In this document: in pieces, positions 11,801 to 21,382 of the stretch | Layout: every line of letters begins with the position of its first letter | Numbering within the stretch: position 1 is the stretch's first letter | Source of the DNA: Amphibalanus amphitrite | Lineage: Eukaryota > Arthropoda > Thecostraca > Balanomorpha > Balanidae | Assembly: GCF_019059575.1 (NCBI RefSeq) | Contig: NW_024881977.1 | Location: 310,001 to 374,000, forward strand | DNA length: 64,000 bases | Reading direction: 5' to 3' | Position numbers and translations under genes: made by a program | Notes under the pieces: generated by a model | Seen by the model: only the letters and a program-made list of their open reading frames with translations | Told to the model about the DNA's origin: nothing | Database searches by the model: none

Positions 11801-14284
11801 GTTAAATACAATTCGCAGTGGAGTAGAGGATGAAGTTGGCTTTATAATTTCATGATGCTGAATATAATGCACTGGTCCCTCGTATTTGTCCATCTCTTCC
11901 CTAGTTAATTTTCTTGCTATTCCTCTTTTTACCATATCTTGCATTTGCTCATTGTATGCCTCGGCGTGTTGTTTTCCCATTTTCATTAGTCGTCGTTCCG
12001 TGTATTTCAATTTTGCCTGAGCAGCTGCTATGTTATTGGGAAGATCTGCTGGATTCCTTATCCACGGGTAATGAGCTGTAAATTTCTTTCGTTCTGGATC
12101 GAATGTAAGGCCTTGCTTGATCTGTGCCAATTCCCTTTCTTCTTGCAAATTGTAATTGCCATTTCCATGAGCACATTTTCCACATTTGCATCCCCCACAT
12201 TTCGGCGTACAGCTTGTCCCAAGGTTGTCTACAGTGAAATACTCATCTAGTTTCCTTTTTAAATCTGTTACAGTGTCCGCAGATATAGCATTGATGTTGT
12301 ACATGGTCGTTCCACTGGAGATTTTAACTTGTTTTATACTGCCAGTTCCATGGTCGTGAGTGCCATGGTATCCGCGAATGCAGTATCCGAACTGGTTTTT
12401 CATAAGTTGGAGATTTCCTATAGTCTCAATTACCTGTGGCAGTATTGCGCAACAGTCAATGCCAATCAGCATATCCACTGCACCATAAGGTCTGACAATA
12501 TCTTCGATGCTGACCTGGGAGAACAGCGGCGCATAACATGACATATTGACGTGCTTTAAACCAGATGTGATTTCCTCGATTCCGTACGCAAATATTTCCC
12601 ATAACTTCCCACGAGCATCAGTTAACGGAACGCGATACCTTTTACTTCTGATGGTTTCGTTCTGATTGCCAACCTTTGTTATCGTTAAATCAATGGAAGT
12701 TCCTTTGAGGTTGGCTGTAGCCGCAGCTTTATGAGTGATAAGTGATATATTGGCTCCCGAATCCCATAGGACCGATAACCTTTTGTCATTGCAGGATACC
12801 TCACTGACAGCCAGCAAAGCCTCTTGTGTTGCGTTACATGCGTAGATTCCTGGATTGCTTGAGCTAGCAGGCACAGTGCGTTCCAAATGAAGACAAGGGT
12901 GGTGCCGTTTCCCGCAAACTTGTCCGGATGACTTCAGTTTGTCGCATTGATTCGCGATACAACAGGAAGCTGCAATGTGTCCTGGTTGCAAGCAGTTAAA
13001 ACATGCTCCTTGTTGACGCAAGATCCGCAGTTTCTCCTCATGAATCAAATTTAGAAAGGCGTTACATTTGTAAATCGAGTGCGAATCGGTTTTATGATAC
13101 CAGCAATTGATATTCATATCACTTATTTTCGTTCGCTCCTTATCTTTGTTGCGCTGTTCAGTTTTCAACAACCCGCCCATGCGATCAGCAATGTTCTGAA
13201 CATAATTATAAACTTGCGTCACGTCCATTTGGGCCTCATCGCTGGTGAAAATATGATTGTTATTGTCCCTTTGTATGCTATCAGAAATCTTGCTAGCCTG
13301 GTTAATTTTCCTTGGATACGATTGGCCTCGAATATCACTATCCATATACTCAATTACCCGTTTTTCTTGCAATAAATAAGACAAAAGATTTTGAAATGTA
13401 GAGCCTTCCGTAGCGTCCAATTTTTCTCGTTTATCTAGTTTTGTCACCCATTCTCGTTTTTGCGTTCTCGGCATTAGTCTTTCAATCATAGTTACCATTG
13501 TCGTCGTGTCCATTTCTTGTGAGAGTCCTAATCTGTTAAGTTCCAACCAACTTCGTTCAATAACGTCGACCATATGTATAAAACTGATATTGTCCCCTTC
13601 TGATACCGGCTTCAGTCTCTTTATGTCGAATAAAATAGCGTCAACGACCTTTCTTGGCTCACCAAATTTGGCATCTAACCTATTAAACATCTCATCGTAA
13701 TTATTTTCTACGCCTCCGATAACTTGTAACGCTTCGCCGGATAAACATTGCCGTAATGCGAAAGGGTCTTTCCCGTATTGCCTAACGATCAGTCTTTGAA
13801 AATCTTGCTTGAAACTTGAGTACTGACGAAGGTTTCCAGAAAATTGTGGAGTGTCTAGCGGCCTCACTCGCAGTTCTGATTGTGCTTGATTTTCCTTTGC
13901 TGCTCTCAATGCAAATTCAGCTCTTATTTTATCCATTTCGCGTTCAATTTCCATCATGTAGTTGTCACATTCTTCCAACATTTTCGATATCAAATGGTGT
14001 GGACCAGTTTCGTTGATTGCTGAGTTAACGAGCTCATTGCATCGTTCAATATGGCCGAATGCGTCTTTAACATCAACATATTTTTCTTGTATCGCTAAGA
14101 AAGGTCGATCACCTTCAATCATTTCAAAGAAACCTATAGTTTTTCTAGTAAACTTCCTTTTCGCATTTGTTCGAGCTTGTTTCGCAGTTCGTATTTCGTT
14201 CGTTCCATCTTGTGCATCGTGTTCTTGGTACTTGCTCATGATCGAAAGTAAATGATTATTATGACAGCAATATAAAGTGTTCAA
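8804..14284 (-). CDS. BEL/Pao gag-pol polyprotein, 1826 codons
   Basis: A single intact frame coding for capsid-like, protease, reverse transcriptase, RNase H and integrase regions. In order: an N-terminal gag region; a CCHC zinc knuckle (CFNCLQPGHIAASC) at about 427-440; an aspartic protease with DSGA at 508-511; reverse transcriptase with YVDD at 946-949; an RNase H-like region with FSDAS; an HHCC zinc-binding motif; and an integrase core with D1510, D1575 and E1626, spaced 64 and 50 residues apart. A C-terminal region follows that is typical of this family. The second methionine, before SKYQEH (near 14239), is a likelier start than the first. There are no stops or frameshifts, so it may be functional. 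Confidence 0.95.
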   Translation of the reverse strand: MNTLYCCHNNHLLSIMSKYQEHDAQDGTNEIRTAKQARTNAKRKFTRKTIGFFEMIEGDRPFLAIQEKYVDVKDAFGHIERCNELVNSAINETGPHHLISKMLEECDNYMMEIEREMDKIRAEFALRAAKENQAQSELRVRPLDTPQFSGNLRQYSSFKQDFQRLIVRQYGKDPFALRQCLSGEALQVIGGVENNYDEMFNRLDAKFGEPRKVVDAILFDIKRLKPVSEGDNISFIHMVDVIERSWLELNRLGLSQEMDTTTMVTMIERLMPRTQKREWVTKLDKREKLDATEGSTFQNLLSYLLQEKRVIEYMDSDIRGQSYPRKINQASKISDSIQRDNNNHIFTSDEAQMDVTQVYNYVQNIADRMGGLLKTEQRNKDKERTKISDMNINCWYHKTDSHSIYKCNAFLNLIHEEKLRILRQQGACFNCLQPGHIAASCCIANQCDKLKSSGQVCGKRHHPCLHLERTVPASSSNPGIYACNATQEALLAVSEVSCNDKRLSVLWDSGANISLITHKAAATANLKGTSIDLTITKVGNQNETIRSKRYRVPLTDARGKLWEIFAYGIEEITSGLKHVNMSCYAPLFSQVSIEDIVRPYGAVDMLIGIDCCAILPQVIETIGNLQLMKNQFGYCIRGYHGTHDHGTGSIKQVKISSGTTMYNINAISADTVTDLKRKLDEYFTVDNLGTSCTPKCGGCKCGKCAHGNGNYNLQEERELAQIKQGLTFDPERKKFTAHYPWIRNPADLPNNIAAAQAKLKYTERRLMKMGKQHAEAYNEQMQDMVKRGIARKLTREEMDKYEGPVHYIQHHEIIKPTSSSTPLRIVFNSSASFMGHVLNDYWAKGPDVINNLFGILLRFRQEKVGLVADISKMFNTIQLSEMDQHVHRFLWRDLDTRKDPSHYVLLAVAFGDRPSGAISMVALRTIAEMNQDSHEAAVKMITRNSYVDDLIQSVPFVEDAVVLADSVQYILDQGGFKIKHWIISGEHTIELQSKLRLVSADMEKILGVCWSPRSDEFLFNVQINFSPKYKNVATGPDMTEANIESVFPLIVTRRMLLSQTARIYDPLGLIAPVTLNAKLLLRKLVSKPLVEELGWDDPLPEENRAEWRSFFEHLMMLHSVSFARCVKPIESIGDPTLVIFSDASMHAYGACAYAQWLLGTGNYQARLIAAKNRIAPTRQLSIPRLELCGALLGCRLRESIQNEMDYKFDKVIHIVDSTIVQAQIQKESYGFGTFVATKIAEIQNKSDPREWWWTSSEENPADMVTRPRHPNELGPASIWQQGPHFLQQPIHEWPISQSVKDQELPDRIGIHIASIEPIREHCKIAKVINLDKFNNFTKLLRVTARILGLLTERSLRVMGKLPTVNTLSEAEIIWIKDAQSTFLQSDWQMRFNRLGPSMNSFGVIVVGQRISKWLKENWNQDQFILLPSNHRFTHLYIRHVHCLDHAGVDATFAKVQSKFWVPGARKLIKQVKAKCVICRKFEKKLQTQLMGEVKPERLHPSPPFYHTALDLFGPFVIRDTIKKRSTAKAYGVIFNCLASRAVYLDVVDGYATKDFLVTFRRFVTIRGYPASIHSDKGSQLMAANRELRDVASNLSWPDIAQYGVHKGLEWTFNTSADAPWQNGCSESLIRLVKKALVLAVGDTIFTVGELQTVLFEAANLLNERPIGHKPGADPKLGTYLCPNDLILGRTGIAVPQGPWQQTGSFNQRMTAIQRAVTSFWKKWQSDYFFTLVVRQKWHVKERNLRPGDIVLVQDTNALRGQWKLAEVMDTEANSDGKVRDVTIRYKVQTGKSSQYYGSPDVIVKRSVHRLVLLQEADDTRNEGNEE

Positions 14285-14378
14285 ACTGAGTTAACAGCTG
14301 CTCAACTAACTAAAATCAATTCAAATTCAAGATCAAGATCAACAAAGGTAACGTTATTTGTATGCTCTGAAGATGAAA

Positions 14379-14781
14379 TGTATTGCAAAATAACATTCAA
14401 GAAAGGATGCTGCAATGTGATGTATAATTTATTCAATAACAGGAATTAAAGCAAGTGACAAAATACGTTCAAAGTTCTTGTAAGATAAATTTCATCCTGA
14501 AACACAAAAATGACAAGTCAGAGTAACTAAACCCTTCACAAGGACCAACATGTTATATGTTTAAAGCAGACACATTTTGATAAAATCAGCAACGCAATAG
14601 TAGGAAATAAAATAAATTCTCACTTCATTGCAGCCAAGATTATAAATATCAGTCAAATAATGACACGATTTGTGTGCAAGCCCGACAATAAAATTTGAAA
14701 TGTTTAACTCTCGTGCCTAAGCAGGAGAGTGACCGTTGCTTAGAATATAGGCTCTCGCAATAATACATGTAATTGCATACA
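14379..14781 (-). repeat. 5' LTR of the BEL/Pao element
   Basis: Identical by eye over all 403 bases to the LTR at 8348-8750. The flanking ACGAC at 14782-14786 completes the target duplication. It would hold the element's promoter, but no clear TATA box stands out. Confidence 0.95.
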
Positions 14782-14786
14782 ACGAC

Positions 14787-15175
14787 TAGACTATAAAAAC
14801 AACTTTTGAGTGGCATGCTTCCATATCTAAGGTGTCAACGATACCCTAATAAGGTTACCTTATGGGTCGTATTTACGACAACCTTTCATTGCACACACAT
14901 GTAGAACTGTCCAACATACCCACTCCCGCAAAACGTTCGTCCCAGCTCACAAAACCAGAGGCAATTTGAAACTTGGTCGGCTATGCTGAAAAACGCTGTT
15001 ATTCCAGTACAATACAATGCAACATGCATTGGTTCCTGACCCTGTTCGCCCTCATACACCTATATTTGATGCGTTTGAACAGACATGCCATATTCCGAAC
15101 TGTAATTCATGACCCAGGGTCGGTTACTCATTGCTTGCCCCACGGTCATCCATCCACTATCAGTCCCGATACGGT
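14787..15175. other. Intergenic, no gene recognised
   Basis: The sequence between the retrotransposon and the promoter of the third cuticle gene. I see no repeats, RNA gene or coding sequence in it. Confidence 0.4.
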
Positions 15176-15194
15176 CTCCCACCCCTCCCCCTCT

Positions 15195-15296
15195 CGCCTG
15201 GCGCCGCCGCCCCCGGCAGGGTCACCACCATCACTGGCGGTCACCGCAGCTGGACCGTGTATAAAACACGGCTCCACACCGCAACCACCATCAGAC
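15195..15296 (+). promoter_or_regulatory. Conserved cuticle core promoter (third gene)
   Basis: GGTCACC lies at 15220-15226 and 15239-15245, 19 bases apart here against 16 in the other copies. TATAAA at 15260-15265 sits inside the inverted repeat CCGTGTATAAAACACGG. The initiator TCAGAC is at 15291, about 33 bases downstream of the TATA box. The block is almost identical to those upstream of five other genes in this window. Confidence 0.85.
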
Positions 15297-15324
15297 GATC
15301 ACACAACGCTAAACTACCAACAAC

Positions 15325-15925
15325 ATGAAGGTGAGGGGACGGGAAAACCATTTGAATTTAACCCATTTACGCCCTTCGTTGCGTTTTCGCAACGCAAGCA
15401 AGCGTCGACGTGATCGAAGCTTGAGAAGTGTGTAAAAGAGACTAACCGATGAGACAAGTTTCAGCGTGTGTAGCATGGTTGTGCGCACGATACTACGCAG
15501 TTACAAGTCTGTGCGGCCGGTAAGTTACTGCCTAGAGCTCCCAGAGGGAAGTCGAAGGTTTTGTGAGTGATGACGTCACGAAAACCAAGATAAGTAGGCT
15601 AAGTGCTTAATAATATCGTAATGAAAATTGTGTAAACATATTCTGCAGAGTCCCTACAATAGCGTAGATATGCATTTTGTTAAGAAATAATGCTACAAAA
15701 AGGGTTTGTGACTATTTTCAAATATGACTACGGTCGCGTTGCGGGAACGCAACGAAGGGCACATCGGAAAGACAGCGGTGTTGCGAAAACGCAACGATGG
15801 GCACATTGGCAGGGTAGCGGAAGTATGAATATCAACAGTAGACTTCACTCGTGATACGCTGTGGGTTCTCTCTTTCTCTCCCCCATCTTCCTCCCTCTCC
15901 TCCTCGTTCCCCAACTCTATCCCCC

Positions 15926-15959
<34 letters not shown>

Positions 15960-18617
15960 TTCTTTCTCTCTCTCTCTCATTTTGTAGCCATGAGGCTGTA
16001 GCGGCGGAACATCTTCAATTAAGGGGGGGGAGCACTGCTGACTTTTGGTCTCATTCTTTCCATTTCCATTTCCATGCAACGCCTATCGGGATAATGTTAA
16101 AATGGCAAAATCAAGGGGGGCACGGTGCCCCGGTGCCCCCTCCCCCCGCTCCGCCGCCTATGCCATGAGGGACGTATATAGGTATGTTTAGTGCAAGGTG
16201 CGTTCGCACGTAAAATGTTGCGACGCATTTCATATTTGCTGGCTCAAACAGCCACAAACACTCCTTTCTTTTTCTCTCGCAGATTTTCGGCCTCGGGCTG
16301 TTCGTTCACTAAGCAATGTGTTCCCATGCATCTGAAAATCGCATGGTAGGAAAAGGACCCATGCATCAAACGGTCGGCGATGCTAACGGAGCTGAGAGAT
16401 AATTAGGTCCTTTGGAAATTGGATCTACTATGTACATTGTGCATAAATAATGAATAACGGGGATGTATTCTGGATCAGGCGACAGATAGGCATCGCCATT
16501 CTCTGGATAGAATCTGCTGACTACCAGCATTTACGTTAGAAAAGATAACTGAGGGTCGGCAAATAGTGGGATAGGCCCCCTCTGAGAGTAGCTGAGCCCT
16601 TCGGCAGGGGTAATGAGGGCGGACCCATGGGAAAATAATAATTTTTAGGATTCATAACTCATAGATTCATAAGCTGCTTGATGTGGAGTATACGCCTGTT
16701 TTCTTACTTTGGTAGGCTTTTTATCTAATCAGACCATTTTTAGAGCTAGCAGGATTATTGTAATTAGGGAAGACATTTGTCTGACCGGACACGGTCAATC
16801 GTAGACTGGAGACTGAGCCCAGCCAGTGGGCAGCCGCCACCCATGACCCACCCCCTTCCCCCTCCCAAGCACTCACTGCACCCGGCTACAGGTGCGCTCC
16901 TATGTGAGCTGCCCGATTGCGATATACGTTGCCGGTCCAGCCCGGAACAGGGGGATGAGGCGTGGAGGAGGATTCAACTATCCTGAAGATGGACAGGACG
17001 GATTGACGTCGAATCACCATTCTGTCCTGGCATTGTCTCGAGAAAGAGGTTACACGTGATGGTCGCTGAGAGTGGGGCCATGAAAATTTTGGATTAGGTG
17101 TAAACATGATAAACTGGGAGTCGATTTGTTGTGATGCGCTACGCCTTACGCGGGTAATTTGTTAGAGCCGGATCGGTCCTTTTTTCTTTTTGCTGAGAGT
17201 GGGTACGACTAACCTGCAATGGAATTTAACTTTACTCCTAGGAGGGTGGTTAAAAATGATTGCGGATATACGCGCCTACGAGAGGCACTGGTTTACTCCC
17301 AATCCTCCGTTTAATTGTATTCAGTGTGCACTGTGCAGGGTCTGATAGGTGGAGGTAATGGATCTGTCTGGCTTCCAAAAAGAAAGCATCACCCTGGATA
17401 CGTGTCGACCACAACTTTAAATGAACAGCAATGGACAACGTAAATGGTTGATAATGACCGTGTTGCCATCTCCCCGTTCGCGAATCATGAAGTTATGCTT
17501 CCTCACTGAGGCTCTTAGGCGGGTTATAGAGCATGGCGGATGTGGGTTCCGCATTTTCAAGCAATAGTTGTCAACAGTTGATTGATGTTTTGTCAAAACA
17601 TATTAGCATATACGGCAGTTCAGTGTACTTTATGTCCGTCTGATGTGCCCGTCGTTGCGTTTTCGCAACGCTGATGGCGCCCGGTGTGCCCTTCGTTGCG
17701 ATTTCGCAACGCATGTTTTTTACGTTTTTCTCGAGAAACTTTTGCTGCAGGCAAAAAATATTTTCGATTCCATACAAGGCCCTGGTAGGAGCATAACATA
17801 TTTTGATTTCGTCGATTTTCTTGATGGTCAATATTCCTGGGCATAAATGGGTTAAGGGTAAACTAGGTCCTTTCCTAACGTTCTAAGGGTTCAAAGAGCT
17901 TTGAAAACTCATGTGTTCAGCAATAAGTATATGAAAGGCGCTTTACTACAAAAGAACCAGAGAACTTAATTGATGATGATGCTCTTGTTTCAGTTCTTCG
18001 TGGTTGCCGCCCTGCTGGCCGTTGCCGCCGCCGACAACGCGCCCTACACCACTCCGGCGCCCACCTACGCCCCGACCTACAAGCCCACCTACGCGCCCAG
18101 GCCCGCCTACCACCCCCAGCCGGCCTACAAGCCCGCTCCCTACAAGCAGGAGAGCTACGACCAGCCGCCCAAGTACGACTTCAGCTACGACGTCCACGGA
18201 TACGGAGACTACGAGCCCGTCTTCAACGCCCAGGAGGCGCGTGACGGCTACGCCACCCAGGGATCTTACTCGGTTGTGCTGCCCGACGGCCGTACCCAGA
18301 CGGTCACCTACCGTGTGGATGACGCCTACTCTGGCCTGATTGCTGACGTCACCTACGAGGGTGAGGCCCGCTACGACGAGTACAAGCCCAGCTACAAGCC
18401 CGCCCCGGCCTACAAGCCCGCCCCGGCCTACAAGCCCGCCCCGGCTTACAAGCCCGCCCCGGCCTACAAGCCCGCCCCGGCCTACAAGCCCGCCCCGGCT
18501 TACAAGCCCGCCCCGGCTTACAAGCCCGCCCCGGCCTACAAGCCCGCCCCGGCTTACAAGCCCGCCCCTACCTACAAGCCCGCCCCTACCTACAAGCCCA
18601 CCCCCGCCTACAACTAG
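15325..18617 (+). CDS. RR-type cuticle protein with long YKPAP tail, 209 aa (third gene)
   Basis: Secreted chitin-binding cuticle protein. Exon 1 is 15325-15330 (ATG AAG), donor GTGAGG; exon 2 is 17994-18617, acceptor TGTTTCAG, ending in TAG. The signal peptide is 1-15, the linker has [18 protein letters not shown] repeats, and the RR domain is at about 62-129. The tail has eleven YKPAP units, more than any paralogue. The 2663-bp intron is about 15 times longer than in the paralogues because it holds a 2490-bp transposon at 15362-17851. Sequence on both sides of that insertion matches the short introns of the minus-strand copies. AATAAA lies at 18712-18717. Open frames on the opposite strand of the repeat tail are shadows. 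Confidence 0.9.
15362..17851. mobile_element. Non-autonomous TTAA (piggyBac-like) element inside an intron
   Basis: Flanked by TTAA at 15358-15361 and 17852-17855. The ends are inverted: CCCATTTACGCCC on the left and CCCATTTATGCCC read inward from the right (12 of 13 identical). TTAA duplication and termini starting CCC are features of the piggyBac superfamily; assignment to it is inference. Five copies of a palindrome like GTTGCGTTTTCGCAAC, preceded by GTGCCC, lie near the ends (about 15379, 15737, 15782, 17653 and 17694). No transposase frame is present. The paralogous introns provide an empty site. Confidence 0.85.
15866..15978 (+). repeat. (TC)n microsatellite
   Basis: An imperfect CT/TTTC pyrimidine tract of about 110 bases within the intronic transposon. 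It produces a low-complexity reading frame on the other strand that is not a gene. Confidence 0.9.
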
Positions 18618-18717
18618 AGCCAAGTCAATATTGAGCTTACTTTAATGTTTGCCAACGCGTGCAGTGTCTCTTATGTATGCCTGTGTATTTATTGAAAAGC
18701 GAATGCGAGTCAATAAA

Positions 18718-19491
18718 AAACAAATGATTACAAGCATATGGTGCGGATGAGATGTGAACATGAAAGATAAGTATCCAAATATGATGAAGTGACGTACCGA
18801 CTAAAGAAAATGGTCATACGAGCAACGTACGACTATAAGACTTTATATAGCAAGATCTTAACGTAGCTGAACAATGCTTGATTCCACCCGATGGCGAAAA
18901 ATCACATAAATGGATCTGTTTCTACTAAACACCTTTGTGCAATCTGTCAACCTCCAAATTCGCCCTTCTTAACCCAGATTCTGACCTGGCGTTTACATTA
19001 TCCCCTGCTCAAATTGGCGTCACACGACACAGACGATACTCCCATACAACACCAATAAAACTGGCCAGAAAATATGCGTCGCATGACGAATAACAATATG
19101 ATATGCAAACAGCTTTTATAAGCCGTTTGCTATTGGAACATGTTCGAAATCGCCTAGTCAGTACTCAGTTCAAATTGGCAAAAGCATAACCAACACTGAG
19201 TCCACTTGAGCCCTGCTCTAAATATGCTAAATTTCGAGCTTGCACTGTCATTTGACATACGAAGTTCAAACTAAGGAACGCTGCGGATGTGTCTTTGAGA
19301 CACATCCTAAAGCCCACCTCTCTGATTTCGCAAATACCTTTCAGAGATGATTAGTTAGAGAGAAGGGGGGGGGGGCGGCGTTATACTCCGTTTACTCGGT
19401 CAGACCCGCACTTAGCTAAGCACAGGTATCCTAACCAGCTGAAACTGACTATTGTGACTTACTGAATGAAATACAAATACGTTCAACAAGG
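18718..19491. other. 3' flank of the third gene, homologous to flanks of other copies
   Basis: No gene. Part of 18780-18900 matches, in reverse, the downstream flank of the minus-strand gene at 21383 (shared AGATCTTAACGTAGCTGA and neighbours). Part of 19130-19490 matches 33760-34105 in the same orientation. These shared flanks show that the cluster was duplicated in blocks larger than the genes. Confidence 0.6.
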
Positions 19492-19495
19492 TTAG

Positions 19496-20673
19496 CCCGC
19501 GCCCCGCTGGGGTCTGCCGAGCAACGCGCCCTGCTGGGGGGGGGGGGAGGCAATTTGGACCACCCCCCTAAGATCTCGAGAACCACGCAACATAGCGACA
19601 AGCGGCAAACGGTGTTGGATAGCCCTACCAGCGAACTACCTTGTGACCCAACTTCATTTACATAGGTCAAACCGATGACGTCACAGGTCAGGTCAAATGT
19701 CGAATTTTCACCGTTTCCAGGCATTTCAAGAAATAAATGCGTTGTAAAATCGAGTAAAATGCATTTCATTGAAAATCATCGATGGGGGAAATGTTCGTCA
19801 AACACATATTCTGCTATTTGAGGTCACGGATACCATGTCAGGTCACAGAGGTCAGGTCACTGAGGGTCACAATATAAAAATATCATGTGATGCATGTTTT
19901 ATGGTCCATTTTATATCCCAAATACGATTATGTGGGTCAGTTGGCCTTTGGGGTCAGGTTAGATTATGTTCTAGTGAAGGTCAGGTCAAGGTCAGGTCAA
20001 GGTCAGGTCAAATTAGGTCAAATTTTAAAGTTGAAATTTCTGCATAAAATGGGTATCGATTCGAAGGGGCTCGTCACGTGGAGATGAACAGTGGTCTTTG
20101 TTTTGCGCTACGTGGTCTAGAATTGCCAAAAATTGAGTTAAAAAATTTGACGTTATCAATTTTGAGTTTTTTTTTTTTTTGCTATAACATGGCCAAAAAA
20201 GGAGGTATCGATCTAAAATTTGGTATGTAGATAGAAGAGGGCAGAGACTATCATATCTATTCCTGTTTTTTCGATATTCGGGAAAATTTTGGGATTTTTT
20301 GCGTTTTTTTTAATCAATATTTGAATTTTTGGGGGTCAAAATCCCAAAATTTTGAAAATCCGAGGTAGCAATTTGGAGCACCGCCTTTTGTCTATATGAC
20401 CATATAAACAACTTTGAAATTGCTTGGTAACTGTAGTTTTTGCGAGCGTTTCAAGATTTCATGTTTTTTGCTCATTTTTGTTCGAGCATGAACTCAGTTT
20501 GACCTCAATAACTCCTGACCTAAAGTGACCTAAGACTTGACATTTTGTGTGATGGTGTCAAATTGATGCCCGGGAAGGCACTGAAAATTTGGCGGAGCGC
20601 CGCCGTTTTCTTGCTATTCAGGAAAAACCACAGGGGGCGGGGCAAATTGCCCCCCCCCCCAGCGAGGCGAGGG
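19496..20673. mobile_element. Non-autonomous TTAG/TTAA element rich in AGGTCA repeats
   Basis: Flanked by TTAG at 19492-19495 and 20674-20677. Left end CCCGCGCC; right end, read inward, CCCTCGCC. Both are followed by G-runs and GGCAATTTG, giving an interrupted terminal inverted repeat of about 40 bases. The interior carries many AGGTCA/GGTCAGGTCA direct repeats at 19685-20025. The homologous flank at 34095-34115 runs through without the element, as an approximate empty site. A truncated relative lies at 57923-58480. It has no transposase. Confidence 0.7.
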
Positions 20674-21382
20674 TTAGAAACGCACTTAAACTTCGATGAT
20701 TTTAGAAAAGCAGATCCAGCTATGATTCCTTCAAAACAAGATTGCTACTCGCAAAGTCTTATCAGGGAATGTCACAACCTCATTCAAATAGGTCGGCTAC
20801 CTTCCTCAAAAAAGTATCGTAAGCGGAAGCATTCCTCAAACAAGTCAACACTCATGCAGTAGCCGTATCACGTTGAGCGAAGAAAGATAAAAACTACCAG
20901 GTAGTTTATGTTAGCTATGGTTGCAGGCATTTGAGCAATGAGATCGTAGCTGGTCTAAATTAATGCGTTATACGTTAGGCTATACACGACATCGCTGCGG
21001 CATTTCCTATGTAGCCCTTTTCAGTCCCGCTATAACTTTTCTAAGACAAAGCTCCTGAGTTCTGGCGCTCGTCACGTATCTTGCGGTATTGGGGATTTTT
21101 CACCATCGAGTGGAATCGAGCATTGCTCAGCTACGTTAAGATCTTGCTGTCCCAGGTTTAGTAGCCGTACCTTGCTCGTATGACCATTTTCCTTTCGCTA
21201 AACCCCTTCAGCATCAATCGACACTTGTCCTTCATTTTCACATCTCACCCAGCACTATATGTGTAATAATCGTTTGTTTTTATTGACTCGCATTCGCTTT
21301 GCAATAAATACACACAAACACACGTAAGACACACTGCACGGTTTGGCAGACAGTTTGAAGTAAGCTCATTATTGACTCCTCT

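Larger units (their letters stand above)
8348..14781 (-). mobile_element. Complete BEL/Pao LTR retrotransposon
   Basis: A 6434-bp element with two 403-bp LTRs that read as identical, each TGTAT...ATACA at its ends, flanked by a perfect 5-bp target duplication ACGAC (8343-8347 and 14782-14786). One uninterrupted gag-pol frame lies on the minus strand, and a purine-rich tract precedes the 3' LTR. I could not identify a convincing primer-binding site beside the 5' LTR. No env-like frame is present. Identical LTRs and an intact frame point to a very recent insertion. Confidence 0.97.

Noticed and set aside
15693-16079. Arg/Glu-rich minus-strand frame
   Set aside because: Caused by the (TC)n microsatellite within the intronic transposon.
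17946-18623. Long minus-strand frame ([12 protein letters not shown] repeats) opposite the third cuticle gene
   Set aside because: It is the reverse reading of the 18-bp YKPAP repeat and RR exon; the same shadow occurs opposite all paralogues.
18340-18645. Frame-shifted Pro/Thr/Ser-rich frames over the cuticle exons ([12 protein letters not shown])
   Set aside because: Produced by the tandem repeat in the wrong frame; no start context, signal peptide or splice logic.
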